Shown piece by piece: positions 34,666-48,369 of a stretch of 64,000 nt of DNA; position 1 is the stretch's first letter; the number at the start of each line of letters is the position of its first letter. The notes under the pieces are model-generated. The model had not been told where the DNA came from. It saw only the letters and a program-made list of their open reading frames with translations, and did not search any database. The position numbers and the translations under genes were made by a program. Location of the stretch: the NCBI GenBank assembly GCA_964247055.1, contig OZ176052.1, positions 2,480,001 through 2,544,000 on the forward strand, read 5' to 3'. Origin of the DNA: Paragordius varius (lineage: Eukaryota; Nematomorpha).

Positions 34666-37374
34666 TTAAAAATAAACTTGTTTCTTTTTGATATCGTAAT
34701 CATCGAAATCGAACGGGAAGATGTCATCATCTAGGGCTGGTTCATACATATCTTTCTCTTTTTTATTAATGTTATCGTCATTCTTGCCTGTTGCGCCTTT
34801 TGGTGTTTTATTGTTTTCGTCCGTTTCAGGTGTTAAAAGCTTTGTTTTTTCATTGGGTATTGGGTTAAGATTATCAGGATTAGTATTAGCAGTACCCTTT
34901 TCATCCTCACCAATGTTTAATAATACTTGCTTTGAAGTTTCATCATTTTTATCAGTGGTTAAATTACCATTCTTATTTAAATCGTCCAATTTCGATTCCG
35001 TAATACCATTCTGTTCAGACACTTTGGAATTTACAGGAGGCGTGGTACCAACAGCAAAAATGTTTGCGGTCGTTGTAGAACTGATTAATGTCGAAGATGG
35101 TTTAACTTTTAACATACTTCCGATCCGTTTCATAATACTTCCTCTTGGTCCACCAGCATAACGCTTATTACCGGCCATGTTCATACCCCTTAACAGAGAC
35201 ATTGAAACGGAACCTTCAGGCCCATCTAAGCTCCCCGCAATAAGATTATTACTGTCAAATTTAGATAAGCCTATTGGCACAGGTTTGGCAGTTGATTTTC
35301 CTTTTAAAACTGTCATTGTGGAAGGAGCTACATTATCCGCTACATTTTGGCGATTCGGCCCTTTAGTAATATGTAAAATTTATAGAAGACGACAATTTAC
35401 GATTCTCAAACCGAAATAAAAATAGTACCAAGAACGTATGATTCAATGTCTATTGCATTTATATTAGTTTCTTCGGGTATTGGCTGAAGTGGCAAAAATA
35501 AGGCATCTTCTGGTGCGACTTTAACATTAACTGCTGAGCCCATAGGAACTTCTTTTTCAGATTGCGCAGCAGCAGCTGTATAAGGCAATTTGACATCTTT
35601 TTGGTCCCAGAAAGAATCTTTTATCAGTTCTGGGTGCTCATTGTGCATTTCATCCACAAACACATACCCAATCTTTTGTTTAAAGAAATAAATGTTCAGC
35701 GAAAATTTTTTTAAACATTAAATTGTGTAAAATAAATGTGTTATATTTACCCTTAAATTTCTATCGATAAGAAAATTAATTTCAAAATCATCATCGTCCT
35801 CGCCAAACGGATTGAAAATGGTTGCAGCAATTTTTAGCCATCCCATGTAAAACAGGAATTGGAACAAGAAAAATATGGATGAAAGGTAGCTAAATTCCGT
35901 GTCCGAAGTTGCGGTGAACAGAGAATCTTTTTTTGCCACAGCTGCTGATTCCAAATCAACCAATTGTTTAGCCATTAGATTAGTGAGAAAGTAGGAATAT
36001 ACGGCTATAATTACTACCTGAGTGTATACCAATGGTATACACACCCAATCATAATCAAACGTTCTCCGACACGTTTCATTATAGTTGGTTACTTCATCGA
36101 TGAGTTTGGAAAAAGCATATTCATCTTGAATCCTTCCTTCCTTACGGCACAAACAGATAAGGGTATTACACCAAGCCAATGGGATCCACCATTTGGGATA
36201 AGCACATTTAATTTTATCATAAGCTTCTTTTTCGTTTTGAGACATAACCCCCGCAATCACGAGGTGATCTACTGTAGGGAAACGTTTTTTTGCCGATGTC
36301 GCAATTTGTCGCATAAGTAGAATGAAAGCTATATTGACGTATCTAAGAAAAAGATGTAATAATTTTAAGAATACTCTTTATTAGTTTTAGCCATTTAAGT
36401 GGCGCACCCGCAAGCAAATGATATTTATCCATAATTAAAAAACACAACTCTATGCACAAAAATTAATTTAAGGGTGCTTATAAAGCTAACGTTGGTATTG
36501 AGTATCTATCACACCATTATATTGACATTTTCCTATGACAATATACCGTTAAAAATCAAAACATTTCTGATATAAATGATGGTTTTATTTAAATAAACAA
36601 CTCCGAGTTGTTTCATTATATATAATATAAAAGTCATAATGAAGGCGTAATGAAATATTATAAACCTAATTATTGTTCGGCGTAAAAGTCGACTTCTTTC
36701 ATCCTGACCCATAATGAAAGCTGAAATGCTGAAACCCAATGTATCCGGCCAAGGCAATGTATCATACCTAATAATTGTTCAATACCATATTTTGTGGTTT
36801 TTAAAATTATTTTTTTAACTTGCCTTTAGTTTTAATAAAATTATATCAAATAAAATTGTTCACTAAATTTACCTGCTCCAAAAACGGTTTACAACGACCG
36901 TAATGTAAAAACCCAGTATAAAAGCAATTGGAATTCCATCGGCAATTTTCTGGCACGTGTAAACGGCAGTTTGGAAATTTCTCCTGGTATCAACGTTAGA
37001 TTTTAACCCAAACCTGATTGGGGTAAAATATATCTCTTATAATAACAGTTTGTAATAGTCTGTTTTGTTACTATAAACTAGTTGCAAAGGATATAATAAA
37101 TACAACGACAGAATACAAATTAATTCTCCAAAGAAAATAAAGCAAAGTGTGGATTATTTTAAATAAATAAAATTTTAAAACCGTATAATATTTATATTAA
37201 AATAAATTTTAATAAAATCTACCTGTATGTCAAGTTTATAACAAGATAAGCCATCACAAACAACAAAAATTCTCTCCATAAAATTTTATACACCGTTCCT
37301 TTCCACCTTATCAGAATTTTCCAGAAGACTGAAAAGGATTCAGTCGCTACGTCTGCTGAATAGGAAACTGTCAT
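34666..37374 (-). CDS. bestrophin calcium-activated anion channel
   Basis: Six minus-strand exons: 37223-37374, 36873-37013, 36666-36767, 35751-36342, 35429-35672 and 34666-35360, summing to 1,926 nt (641 aa plus stop). Bestrophins form pentameric calcium-gated chloride channels in plasma or organelle membranes. The start MTVSYSADVATESF matches the family N-terminus. The pore neck residues are kept as I, F, F in IPIAFILGFYITVV, and LPWPDTL and LLRRTIIRY follow. The calcium clasp is intact as NPFGEDDDDFE, with IPLVYTQVV before it and VDEMHNEHPEL plus PYTAAAAQ after it. The last exon is a family-unlike polar tail rich in Lys, Asn and Thr ending in an acidic FPFDFDDYD cluster. The member among BEST1-4 cannot be assigned. 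Confidence 0.93.
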
Positions 37375-39060
37375 TTTTGAAGAATTACTTCTTACATTTT
37401 TAAAAGATTATTTCATTATTGTTTAATATCAATTTTCATCCAATTAAAAATTTACAATCGATTACTTTTAAAAATATATATACTAATGATTTGCATTGTT
37501 GTACATATGCATATATTAAATTTTTATCCTTATTTATTACATTTTTTGATTCTCATTGATTGTAACCAATAAAATTGATGTATTTGGGTGTTTTTTTAAT
37601 AGAATGTCTCATTTTACAGTGATTGGAAGATATATACAATATTTTTTACTTCATAAAATTGCAGACTACTTCATGAGGCCAGGCTGCTAAGATTTTTAAT
37701 ATAGTACATATTGGATTAATGGATTTGTAGTTTCTGTTTGGAAATTTATAATATCTTATGCTTCTAAGTAAATGCCTGAACATACACGAATTTTCGTTTG
37801 GGTTATATTATCGGCCCTCAAAATTATGGCAATTTTTCGCCTAATTAAATCAATTCAACTTTAATTCAATTGTTAAATAAAGCAAATATTATTTTAGCTC
37901 AGAATATAATAATGGGATTACTAAATTTAATTCTAATAATTAAACATAAATTTAGTTGAGTGCATAAATTTTTCTAAACGGATAAATAAAATGTTACATT
38001 TTTATGCGGTTATTCTGGTACTATACCATTAGTTCATTAAAAAAATTTTATCTTTTAGAGAAAAATATTTGATAAACATTTATAATAATTTGTCAAAATT
38101 TTTAAAATTTATGAGCCCTTTTGGAATAGGATTTAAAATTTAACTGCGTGTGAAAACCTTGTGAAGTCATTTATAAAAGTAAGTCCTAAATAAATATTTT
38201 ACACAATTTTTGAGAATCAAGCAAATTTTTCGAGTTGGTCTGTCAGTGCATGGATATATTATATTCATTGTTTCACTTTCAAAAATGATGAAAATATTAT
38301 ATAAATTTATCACCAGATCTAAATATATATATATAAAAACAGTGTTATAATAAAATTAATGAAAATATTGGAAAATTTTAATTTTTTTGAATGTTCATTG
38401 ATTATATTCAATTTTTGCTACATCAACATGGATAGGAAATTGTGGAGTCTATTCATTAGTCAGGGCCATTAAGTACTGCAATTAGAAGCGATTAGACATC
38501 GGTTATTATTTTATGAATAGTCAAAAACCTAACCCTAATATATAGTAAATATTATAAGTAACCATTAGCTGAGAGTGCAAAAGCTTTTGTGAATCTGGTA
38601 TACAAAACCCTAATATAAACTGTATATATTTTGGATGAAAAAATAAGAAAAATAAAGAGGTTAAATATTAGCTTAGATTTCTTTTTTCCGAAATTTATGG
38701 GGTTAAATCAACTAAATTTATATTTATTTTGAAGTGCTTTAAAATGCCCACAAAGTTGTGTTGTTATCTATCCGTGGCCTTGGCCGTAAGGCAAATAATT
38801 GCAAAATTAAAAGTCATATTAAAAACCCCTAAGCTTAATTATAAAATGCTTTATCTTTTAATACTTACAAATTCTCTATATATGATATAATACATTTACT
38901 GGTATTACCACCGGTTGGATAATGTTATGATCCATATATTACAATTTTTTCAAGCTTAATTATTGAATTATCATAGTAAATTTTGTAAATTTGTTTTAAT
39001 TTATTTTCCATATTTCGTAACATATAAAAATATTTAATTTTATTTAATAAAATTTTTATA
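37375..39060. other. intergenic between bestrophin and MLH1, no gene seen
   Basis: Spacer of about 1.7 kb upstream of the bestrophin start and downstream of the MLH1 stop, very AT-rich. It should hold the bestrophin promoter and the MLH1 poly(A) site. A TTTATT (AATAAA on the minus strand) lies near 39041, about 15-20 bases after the MLH1 stop, and could be the MLH1 poly(A) signal. Confidence 0.5.
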
Positions 39061-42000
39061 TTAGCAACGTTCAAAGTAACTGTACAATTCCTCGATCTCA
39101 GTGATTTTAAACATGTAATTTTTGTCAAAAACATCATTAGGTTTGCATGTTTTAACTATACCATCTTCACCCTGCTGAGTCATATTTATATAATCGAAAT
39201 CGACTAGAGTTAGGTGTCGTTTCATGTGAGGCAGTAGTACCTTTTCAATGCAATCCATTAAATATGGTTCGTTTTGTTCGGCTATGGTTTCATCTAAAAT
39301 TTTTGAAAAATTTATAATCATAAAAATGAGGATAAAATGCATCAGATATACAAGAATTGTTTATATAACGAATTATAAAAATTTATATCTATCTATGGCA
39401 AAAGTGAGTATTCTGTTCAAAATATCTTGTCGAAAATTTTATTTATCAAAATCAATTGATTGAAATCGGATAAAATTATGTGAGGACATATGGTGTGTTT
39501 TGCGCAATGAGGGGGTCATAATTAAAAAAGATGTTCACACAAAATATGGCTAAAAACAAAAATTTATTTCAATGTGGAAATCCAAATTTCCCACACTTAG
39601 CTGAAATAAAAAATGGTTCAAAAAAATTTGTAAAAAATTAACCACAAAACTAGTACGAATATTTACCTATCAGTTACTTTACCTTAAAAATGACACAAAA
39701 TTATATTTAAATTATTAGGTTTTTATTTCAAAAATTAAAATGTACTGAGGACGGACTAAATAATAGATAAGTAAATATTAGCCTTTAACAATAACTTATT
39801 AATTTAACATTAATTAAGATTACAAGATAAAACCTATTCAAACTACGTATTATATAATCATAAAATTAAAACAAAATATTTGGTAAACTTATCTAAACCT
39901 GGAGATAACATGTCCCAACGGGTTGCCCAAAATTTACTGTAGACTGACATAAAGCCATGAAAACAATTTTGCTCATTTTCCCAATCCACATCAACGGCCA
40001 ATGACAAAATGAGATGGGAAAATTCTTCCATTAAAAGATCCGGCAACGCAATTTTATCATCTAAAAATTATAAATTGAATAATGAGAAAATTGTGCATTA
40101 TACATAATAAAGATTAAATCTGGTCACGATATCAAACTTAATACTAAAATCAGACAAAATCTCTCATCTTCCCAAGCATGCTTTACGCTGCAATGAAATA
40201 TATATCTATGCTTTCGAAATGTGGTATCAAAAAAAATCCATATAAATTGGAAAGATAAAATTAAAAACACTGAAATCTTCGATAAAATTGAACTCGAAAT
40301 ATCCTTATATGGCTTATTTAAAATGGAGCTCTCTTACTTCGACCACATCATTAGAGAGAAAAACTTGGAGTGTTAGCCCATGTCGGGAAAAGTCCAAGGT
40401 TCAAGAAAACATAGTAGATGTCAAAGCTGGATTGATAATTTAACTAAAGAAATGAAGCTAAGAAAATGCAAAAGTTGATCTAACCGTACAAGTTGGCGTA
40501 ACATACCTAAAAAATAGCGACAATTCGACCCCCAATCCTAACAACAACAACAAAATCGCCTATTAATAATCGTTGGTCATCAAGAAGTCGAAAAAGATTT
40601 TTTGGCACATTGCTTTTTTAAATCCATTTTTTGTAATTGCTTCGTTTAACAAGTCAAGGCATTTTGTATATATTAGGAAATACTTATTGTGATAATTAAT
40701 TATTATATAATAACCGTATATTCATTGAATGCAGAAAATTATATCGGTTTAGAAAGATTACATTTTTTATAAACCATAAATAATTTAATAAATTTTCGTG
40801 TTAAATTATCAAAATTATTTTTAGCGTGATAGTAAAAAAATTATGAAATAATTAACCCTTTAAATAAATATCCATTTCACCGGGTATCAACTCTGGTATT
40901 GCATGTATGTAATAATGGTTCGATCCCAGAGTATTTGTACCAATTTCTAAAAAATATACAACCAATAAGTAAATCATAATTTTAGCAAATTTAAATTAAT
41001 TATTATATTATTTATTTTTAAATTTAAAAAAATTAAATAATATAAAATGCTTTCATTCAAGGAGAAAACTATATGAGAATAAGATTTTTAGATTTTAATT
41101 TTTTAAGTCAAAATACATGGGGAAAGAAAACGAGACTAAAAAAATAACTAACCAATAGGCTTTAAACAGAATGCAAAATATTCTTCCAACATTTCGGCTT
41201 TGGAAATCAAAAGTTTCTCAACACAAGTTGCTAATTTTTCTTTGGACCCATGTAATGTTTCGTCCCAGCCAGTGCGGTCTGGATTAGATAATGATAGGAT
41301 AGAAAGATCGTAAAGACTCAAGGGTTTACCTAAGATGATAAAAAACAAATTAAATTTTGATTAAAAATAAAGCTGTTTTAATGCCTGTTTTATATATATA
41401 TATATATTAAATATACACAATTTAAGCCTAGCCTAGTCTACTATTCACAATTAAAAATTATAATACTTCCTATGTTGCAAGAGATGGCCATATGAATAGG
41501 CTATGCAAAATTAATATCCAAAATGTCGGTATATTATATAAAAAATGGCGTTTTTGCTTGAAAATGCATTTGCTACAATTTACATATTAATTCAAACCTA
41601 AAATGATAGGTTAACTTTTAATTATACCTTTCCATTCTATGGGCGGGCTCATGTTTAGACATCCGAAGTTGGTTAGAAATGTTTCATAGTACAAGGGTAT
41701 ACAAAGTTGTGAGAAATGAGCAATGTATAAACCAGTTTTATATTGGAAAAGGAGAAGGGCATATGTGGTATGTGTTAAAACAACCCCAACATAAACATGT
41801 TCCCGAATGATTCGAGTTAATTCAGACTCCTTGTATTCGTTGTAAAAGAGGTGTTTAAGTTCAGCCACACTTGATAATTGATAATCGATTTGGGCAAACT
41901 ATTAGGAATTTTGGATATAATTAATATTAAAAGTGTAAAAAAGATGCAAATTACAAAAGATTTACGGTTATAAAAGTAATTTTTTGGGGGCCTGCTGAAT

Positions 42001-45000
42001 ATCAACATAAATTTTGTAATTACAATAGATATTCAAGTCTTTCACAAATAGTCGTCAATGCAAAAACCAATTCTCTCCTATATAAGCTTTAATTAATCGG
42101 TATCTTAGGTAATGGTTGGTTTAGCTAATGAGACCAGAGAATACAATTATGAGCACAAAAAAAATTCGCATAAAAAATTTGTTTTACGAGAAACTATAAT
42201 TTATAAATTTGGCTTATGCATCAAATGTATTGACATTATAGTAAATTTTTTTATTATTTTACCAACGCAAGCTTCAGCCTAGCAAAAAAAAATTTTAAAA
42301 TTGTTTTAAAACTATTACCATCACCGTATTGTACAAGGGAATAAATATTAGGAAATGGTAAAAAAGCGATTGTAAATGCCACATATTATTATATGATCGA
42401 CATCATAAACGCAATTAGATAAATTTAAAAGTAATATTATAAATTTGATTGATCAATTTAGGTTGAGTGTGTTTAATTATATTATTTTACTTTTTAATTT
42501 TAAAATGGGATAAAATTCTATTCAAATCAATCAATGTTAAAAAGCGTAGAAATGAATATTAATAAAAATATTTTTTAAATTAATAAAATATAACTTGTTC
42601 AACCGGTTGATCGTTACCGTTTATCGAGTGTGTCTTTTTTCGCTTGAAAAGAAGTGTATTGTTTATTGAAGAGCCTAAAAATGAGATGTCTTACTTTTTG
42701 GTTTATAAAAGAAATTTATTAAATTAAAGTAAAAATGTTTTGTAAGATACTTTTAGGACTCCAAAGGTGAATTAATTTTTGAGAAAGATGATCGTTACGA
42801 GCGCCATATTTTTTGTTGCAAACTGAATCACTGCTTGAAACTTTTACCGAGTTTGATTGGTCCGTCTTTACCTAATTTATATATTTATCCATACAAACAC
42901 TAAACTCGGCCAACATAGTCGTAATGCCACCTCCCCGCCGTGTTGGCTGGGGCATGAAAATGCGCTAACGGCAAAGACCAGTTTCTAATGATCTGTAAAA
43001 TCATTAGTTGTACACAAGGACATGTGTACTACGCAAATAATCGCCTCAGATTACCACGAAATATAATATTCTGAATACGAATTACTTCGTTGTGTACGAA
43101 AACTCCAAATCCGGAGACCTACCCTTTATGATGATGATGATGATGATGATGAAAAACCAAACTTAAAAATCTAAGATATTTAAAAATTGGTTCCATAACA
43201 GTTAAATGTGTGCAACGTTCGTTGGAGGCAAAAAATATTACACACATATTTGTAAAAATATATATTAAATAGGGTGCTTTAATATGTTAAAATGAGTTAT
43301 TAAAAAATATCCTTAAATTTAATAGATGTTAATATAAATAAATCGCAAAGTTTTGCCACATTATGGTAAATAATTTTTGAAAAAAACTCTATTCACCTAT
43401 ATTTTGTAACTATTTGCTATATCGAAAGCGTGTTAGCAATCATTCTCTTAAAAACCCCCAAAAACTTTTATTGTGTATCCCAAAAATTATCTAAATAATG
43501 AGAGTCAAAATTCGCTTTGATTATATATTTGTTATATAGAAGGATAGTTTATTTAATGGTAATTATTTGACACTCAAAATATTTATTACCTCCATAACTT
43601 AATTAAATACAAATTTTTAAACAGTATAACAAAAAATTTTGAGAAAAAACAATTTTAGGTCCGGATATAAATATAAATAAGGCAACTCTTTTTTCAATTC
43701 TAATAAATTGATTGATATTTGATAATAATTATATTAACAGTAGGTAATTGCAGCTATGCATTATTTTATAAATGCAGCGCGCATTTTTGAGAGCTTAATC
43801 AGTTACACAAAATATTAACCCAAAACAAATATTAGTCCGATTGAAATAAAATTTATTACAATTATCAAATTAATTTGATTAGAATTTAAGCTACAAAACG
43901 CTGAAATTATTTGTACATTTGTACTTACTTAACTTTTATTTTGAAAATGATAAAAACATTATAAAAACCCCATATATTTTGGTAAAAATAATCAATGGAC
44001 ATATACCAGAAACACTAAAATGTTATGAATTCCAATATAAAAAATGATATAATACGGGTAAAATGGTGTCTAATTTAGGTTGTTTCCATTGGTAGTTAGG
44101 TGGCGTTGATGTAGTTTTGTCATTTTCTCCGACAAATTTATTTGACTTAAGACAAGACACAATATCTGAATGGCCCAGACTAGAACTGTTTTCTGGAAGT
44201 AATATAGTTTCAGTTGAAATGTTTTGACTTAAATTAAACAATGAACTATCCATAATGTTAATTTTTTCATTGCCATTATCATTTTTCTGTGTATCCATGT
44301 TCCAATAATTTAAATCAATGTCATTTTTAGCTTTTGAGGTTGGTAATGTTAAATCAGATTTTATATCACTCTTGGTGTTATTCAAATCATTTGGGAAAAA
44401 TGCGGAATAAACAGCAGAACGTATTTTGGCTATGATTATATCTTGATGTAAGAAACAGACCTGTTCTTTGGTCGGATGAACATTCACATCGATATTTTGA
44501 CTAGGGACCTATCACACGAAAAATATCATGGTATGATTGTTTTAAAAGCGAAATATTTTTTAAATAAAAATTTCCGCGAACCCTTATATATGGAACAGTT
44601 TATTAAGAAACATTACACGGTAATACTATAATTGAAATGAATTTTGATATTAATTGGAAAATGTTTAGCATTAGAAATGTTAGTTTACTACAAGACTTTT
44701 ATATTCCATAAATATATAATATAATATTATATCTATCACAAAAAAATATTTTACCCTAAGATCCAAATAAGCAAAATATTGCAAACTTCGTGGTATTTTA
44801 AAACCCCCATGCATATTGTTATCCTTTGATGGCTTCTTTGATAACAAAAGTGAGGAAATATTTTGTGAAACTATACTGTTTTTGCTATTATCAGTGCCAT
44901 TATTTTCATTGCTAGTAAAAGTGTTTGGATTTGAAAATTTTGAACGACTCAAAGAATCACATACACAGTTTTGATATATGGTATCAATAGCTTTTTTCAA

Positions 45001-46694
45001 ATCCACACATTTTACCAATCGATGATTTATGAAAAGGGCAAACGTATTTTTGGGCAAATTAGTGCCTGGTTTGGGTAGGTAAAAAATCATATAAATATAT
45101 TTATATGGCAAGCGCGAAACTATAAAAATTAAATTTTATCTTTTTTCATATTAGTTTAACTACGGGGTGATGTGCGAATTTTAATAGTAAATTACCCTGA
45201 TTCTTGTTGTTAGTTAAGGAAGTTAAATGTTGTGGATGCAAAAAATATCCAGTTAGGCTAAATTTGTATTTGTCCGTTTCGTCCAAATTTACCTAAATAT
45301 ATATATATATATATATATTAAAAAATTAAATATAATTAATTTTAAAGATATTCATCGGTCAAAAATCTCATATTGTTGAAAGATTAGGAAGTAATTAAAC
45401 AAATAAAAATTTTTTCCTAGGACAACAAACTTAATATATGTATTATTAAGTATACCATTTGCACTTCAAGAGTGTCCTTGAACACTTCAAGTTGGTCCTT
45501 AAAATTTTTTATTAACCATATTTTTTGCAATTATTTTATTTTATTATTTTTTAACTTAATATTGTTTATTAATTATATATTTATTCATTTAAAAATAAAA
45601 TCTTTTACTTAAAAACCACTTTTTTATTTCAAACTAATTTTTTTGCAATTTAACAAAATTATTAAATTTTAAATTTTTTAATGAAAAATTATAAATAATG
45701 ACCCAGAAAACTTATATATTTTTTAATTCGGTATTAAAATTTAATAAATTTCCAAAATAATTTTAAGAAATTAATAAAGATATACGGTTTCGGAATGATT
45801 AAAAGATTTAAAATTTATGTTAAATGATAGAAAATAGGTTAAAAACAATATAATAGATTAATAATATACGATTTGATTGATAAAAGTTAAAAACAAAACA
45901 AAAAAGTCAAAGGACCAACTTGAAGTGTTCAAAGACCAACTTGAAGTGTTCAAGGACCAACTTAAAATGTTCAAGGATAAACTTGAAATGTTCAAGGACA
46001 CTCTTGAAGTGCATATAGTATAATTTATCAGTTTAAAACCCATTTTAAAATTAAATCCTTTTTTATACAATTCAACCATCTAATATGCAATAAAACAAAA
46101 AATTTCTATTAAATTAAACTAAGTTTTACGGGAGTTAATTTATCTGCCAGCTGTTTGCCATAAATCATGGAAATAGTTTCGATCGGAGTTACCAAAGCCC
46201 CACCAAATGTTTTCAAATCTTCTTTATTATTGATTGAGGAATCAGTATTACCAGGACTTATTGCATTTATGTGTTTGAGTGTAAAAGAAACGGTAGAATT
46301 GTGTATGGCATATCTTAAATGTTTTTGATTAAATAAATAATAGTTAAAAAATTTTGTTGAAGCTAAAATTTAAAATTTTACATCTCAACGATAATATTAA
46401 CCGATTTAAATTTAAAGCCTTTAGTTACGAGTGTTTAACAAAAAAATAAATATTCTTAACATTTTACAATATACTTTGCAATCAAATCATATATCTTTAG
46501 GTATTCGCTTAGGTTATAGGTTGATCCATTTTTCAACGCATTTTTCCTAATAGGGAGATTATAAAATAAATCTTCAATGGTTATAACGGTCCCTTGATTG
46601 CCGGCTTGTCCTTTGGGCTGAGACTTTGGTTTACCATTTATGTATTCACATCTAGAATAATACATTGATTTAAAAAATATAATAGTTTTGATTC

Positions 46695-46727
<33 letters not shown>

Positions 46728-48059
46728 ACCTAAATATGAGGCATCTATAAACATATAACCTATATGATTGATTATATACCTTTTCGATCAAAATAATTTT
46801 TTTATATTATAAGCTTACAAAGTTGCGAACTTCCTACAAACTATTAATACGGGTATTTTCGTCATCGTATGAACCAAAACCATAAAATAATATAACTTTT
46901 TTTAAAAATACTATAGGCATATTATATCAATGACTTGCAAAAAATATTAAATAAATTTTTTTAGATAGAGTCACGATGTAAATAATCTATTCCTTTGTCA
47001 AACTGGAGTCACTATAAAGAAGGCTGTATTGTAATTTTTAGGTAATAAAAATAATTTACTTGAATGCACAAGGAGAATTTTTGCATTTGGATATTATAGA
47101 GACATAGGCTACTTGACTCAAACTAGCCATGGCTTCACCCCTAAACCCATACGAGGTAAGGGAAAATAAATCTTGCAACATGGTAATTTTACTGGTTGTA
47201 AAGCGTTCACAAACTATTTTGAGATCGTCTTTCTAAAATGATTAATAATCAGGATAATTGAAACTACATTATTTTTTGTGATAGCTTTTTGTGCCCAAGT
47301 GTGATTTAAATTAAATTATCAAAAAAATTATCTATGATCTTGAGAGCTAAATTAAATACATGTATCCTGTGGCCTCTTAGGAACATTTAAAAAAAATATT
47401 TTTTATTAAATGTATGGTAGAAAATTTTTGCCGCTAATTTTTTAATGGATTTTTATATTTTACTAAAAAACTGGCATGCAACATATTCTTATTATTTGGA
47501 AATTAACTTAATCATATTTAATCATATGACAGAAAATTTTCAGTAATGGTTTTTAAAACCACTGTTTGCAAACTATATCCATATTTAAGACAGTGGAAGT
47601 GAAAAAATTGTTAAAAATTATAATTTTTTTGAAAATTGAAAATATATATATTTTGGCCCATTTTAAAATTATATTACAAATTTAAGCCGCTGAAGATAGA
47701 TAAACATCCCAAAATATATCCTTTATATACAAAAGGTAAAAAGGTGTTAAGTATTAAATTCATACGTTGATGCCTGTACCATCATCCTGGATTTGTATCA
47801 TTTTAAGACCGGAATCCTTTACATTAACGTTTATTTTTTTCGAATCGGCATCTAAACTATTCTCAATCAGTTCCTTTATGGCATTCACTGGGCTTTGGAT
47901 AACTTCCCCAGCGGCTATTTTATTAATTGTAGATTCATCTAATTTACGAATTCTTCTGTGAGAACTAGATAGTAAAAATTAAAATTAAGGTTGTTTTCCA
48001 AACATAAATATTATGTTTAATATTATTCAAAATAGGCAAACCTACTTTTCTTTCATCAT
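39061..48059 (-). CDS. MLH1: MLH1 DNA mismatch repair protein
   Basis: Thirteen minus-strand exons: 48046-48059, 47766-47955, 47060-47232, 46475-46651, 46130-46313, 45196-45292, 44755-45065, 44056-44508, 41628-41898, 41153-41329, 40857-40946, 39899-40060 and 39061-39293. They sum to 2,532 nt (843 aa; human is 756). MLH1 pairs with PMS2 or MLH3 to nick DNA after MutS binds a mismatch. The GHKL ATPase is complete: [35 protein letters not shown] with [11 protein letters not shown], and [23 protein letters not shown] and [16 protein letters not shown] follow. The extra length is an Asn/Ser-rich insert in the exon at 44755 and the linker at 44056. The dimerisation domain ends with the invariant YSYFERC tail, whose last Cys helps build the endonuclease site. 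The start MMKEKRIRKLDE rests on a 14-nt first exon. Confidence 0.93.
40175..40548 (+). mobile_element. LINE 3' fragment with CAA tail, in an MLH1 intron
   Basis: Reading the plus strand across several frame breaks gives [50 protein letters not shown] and a WIDNL segment. These follow the order of the C-terminal part of RTE/CR1-like LINE polyproteins (AFEMWCYRR, WKDRVTNEEV, FGHIIR, GRPRxTWxDNL). It ends in CCTAACAACAACAACAAAA, a short simple-repeat tail. Only the last 370 bases or so survive, 5'-truncated and broken, between MLH1 exons at 40060 and 40857. The clade is uncertain. Confidence 0.65.
42840..43152 (+). mobile_element. non-LTR retrotransposon/SINE tail with ATG repeat, in an MLH1 intron
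   Basis: A GC-richer stretch (CACCTCCCCGCCGTGTTGGC near 42930, CTCCAAATCCGGAGACCTAC near 43110) ends in eight ATG units at 43129-43152. Such simple tandem tails follow LINEs of the RTE type and the SINEs that use them. No reverse transcriptase frame remains. It sits in the 2.1-kb MLH1 intron between 41898 and 44056. Confidence 0.6.
45451..46022. mobile_element. 572-bp MITE with subterminal tandem repeats, in an MLH1 intron
   Basis: Ends are inverted copies: TATACCATTTGCACTTCAAG AGTGTCCTTGAACA on the left and CAAGGACACTCTTGAAGTGC ATATAGTATA on the right. Inside the right end a unit of about 22 bp (GACCAACTTGAAGTGTTCAA) is repeated four to five times with drift; the left end has one or two. 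The middle is AT-only. It lies in the MLH1 intron between exons 46130 and 45292. A degraded relative is at about 59405-59465. Repeated subterminal motifs suggest transposase binding sites, as in hAT or CACTA families, but the superfamily is open. Confidence 0.7.
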
Positions 48060-48369
48060 CAATAGGGTTACTGAAAATCGGAAAACTTGATATTATTTCT
48101 TTCGATGGTAATCAATTTTAATTTGGTATATATAAATTCATTTAATAAAGTTGATTATCTATTATATTATATATTTATACCCATGGTTTTGCTTTGAATT
48201 TTAAATTTAAATATAATATGAATGAATATCATGTGTGCGTTTTCACATAACATACCTGGATTTACTTTTATCACATACACCGCTTACAAAACCGGGGGTA
48301 CATCCTGATGTTATATATTCTAATTATATCCTGATTCTCATTGTCCTTTTGGTTTTGGTCATTTTTAAC
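48060..48369. other. MLH1 5' flank, no gene seen
   Basis: AT-rich sequence just upstream of the MLH1 start, expected to hold its promoter and 5' UTR. A short GC-richer patch (ACACCGCTTACAAAACCGGG near 48267) has no recognised identity. Confidence 0.4.

Noticed and set aside
34721-35419. Two plus-strand open frames over the bestrophin tail
   Set aside because: They are antisense shadows of the last bestrophin exon, which is supported by splice phase and the total frame.
43129-43152. Coding His/Met/Asp repeat
   Set aside because: The ATG repeat is the tail of a retrotransposed scrap in an MLH1 intron, not in an exon.
45858-46079. Small repetitive protein ([15 protein letters not shown]) on the minus strand
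   Set aside because: It is the translation of the MITE subterminal tandem repeat inside an MLH1 intron.
47767-47961. Plus-strand frame of 64 codons
   Set aside because: Antisense shadow of the MLH1 ATPase exon carrying the ELIENSLDA motif.
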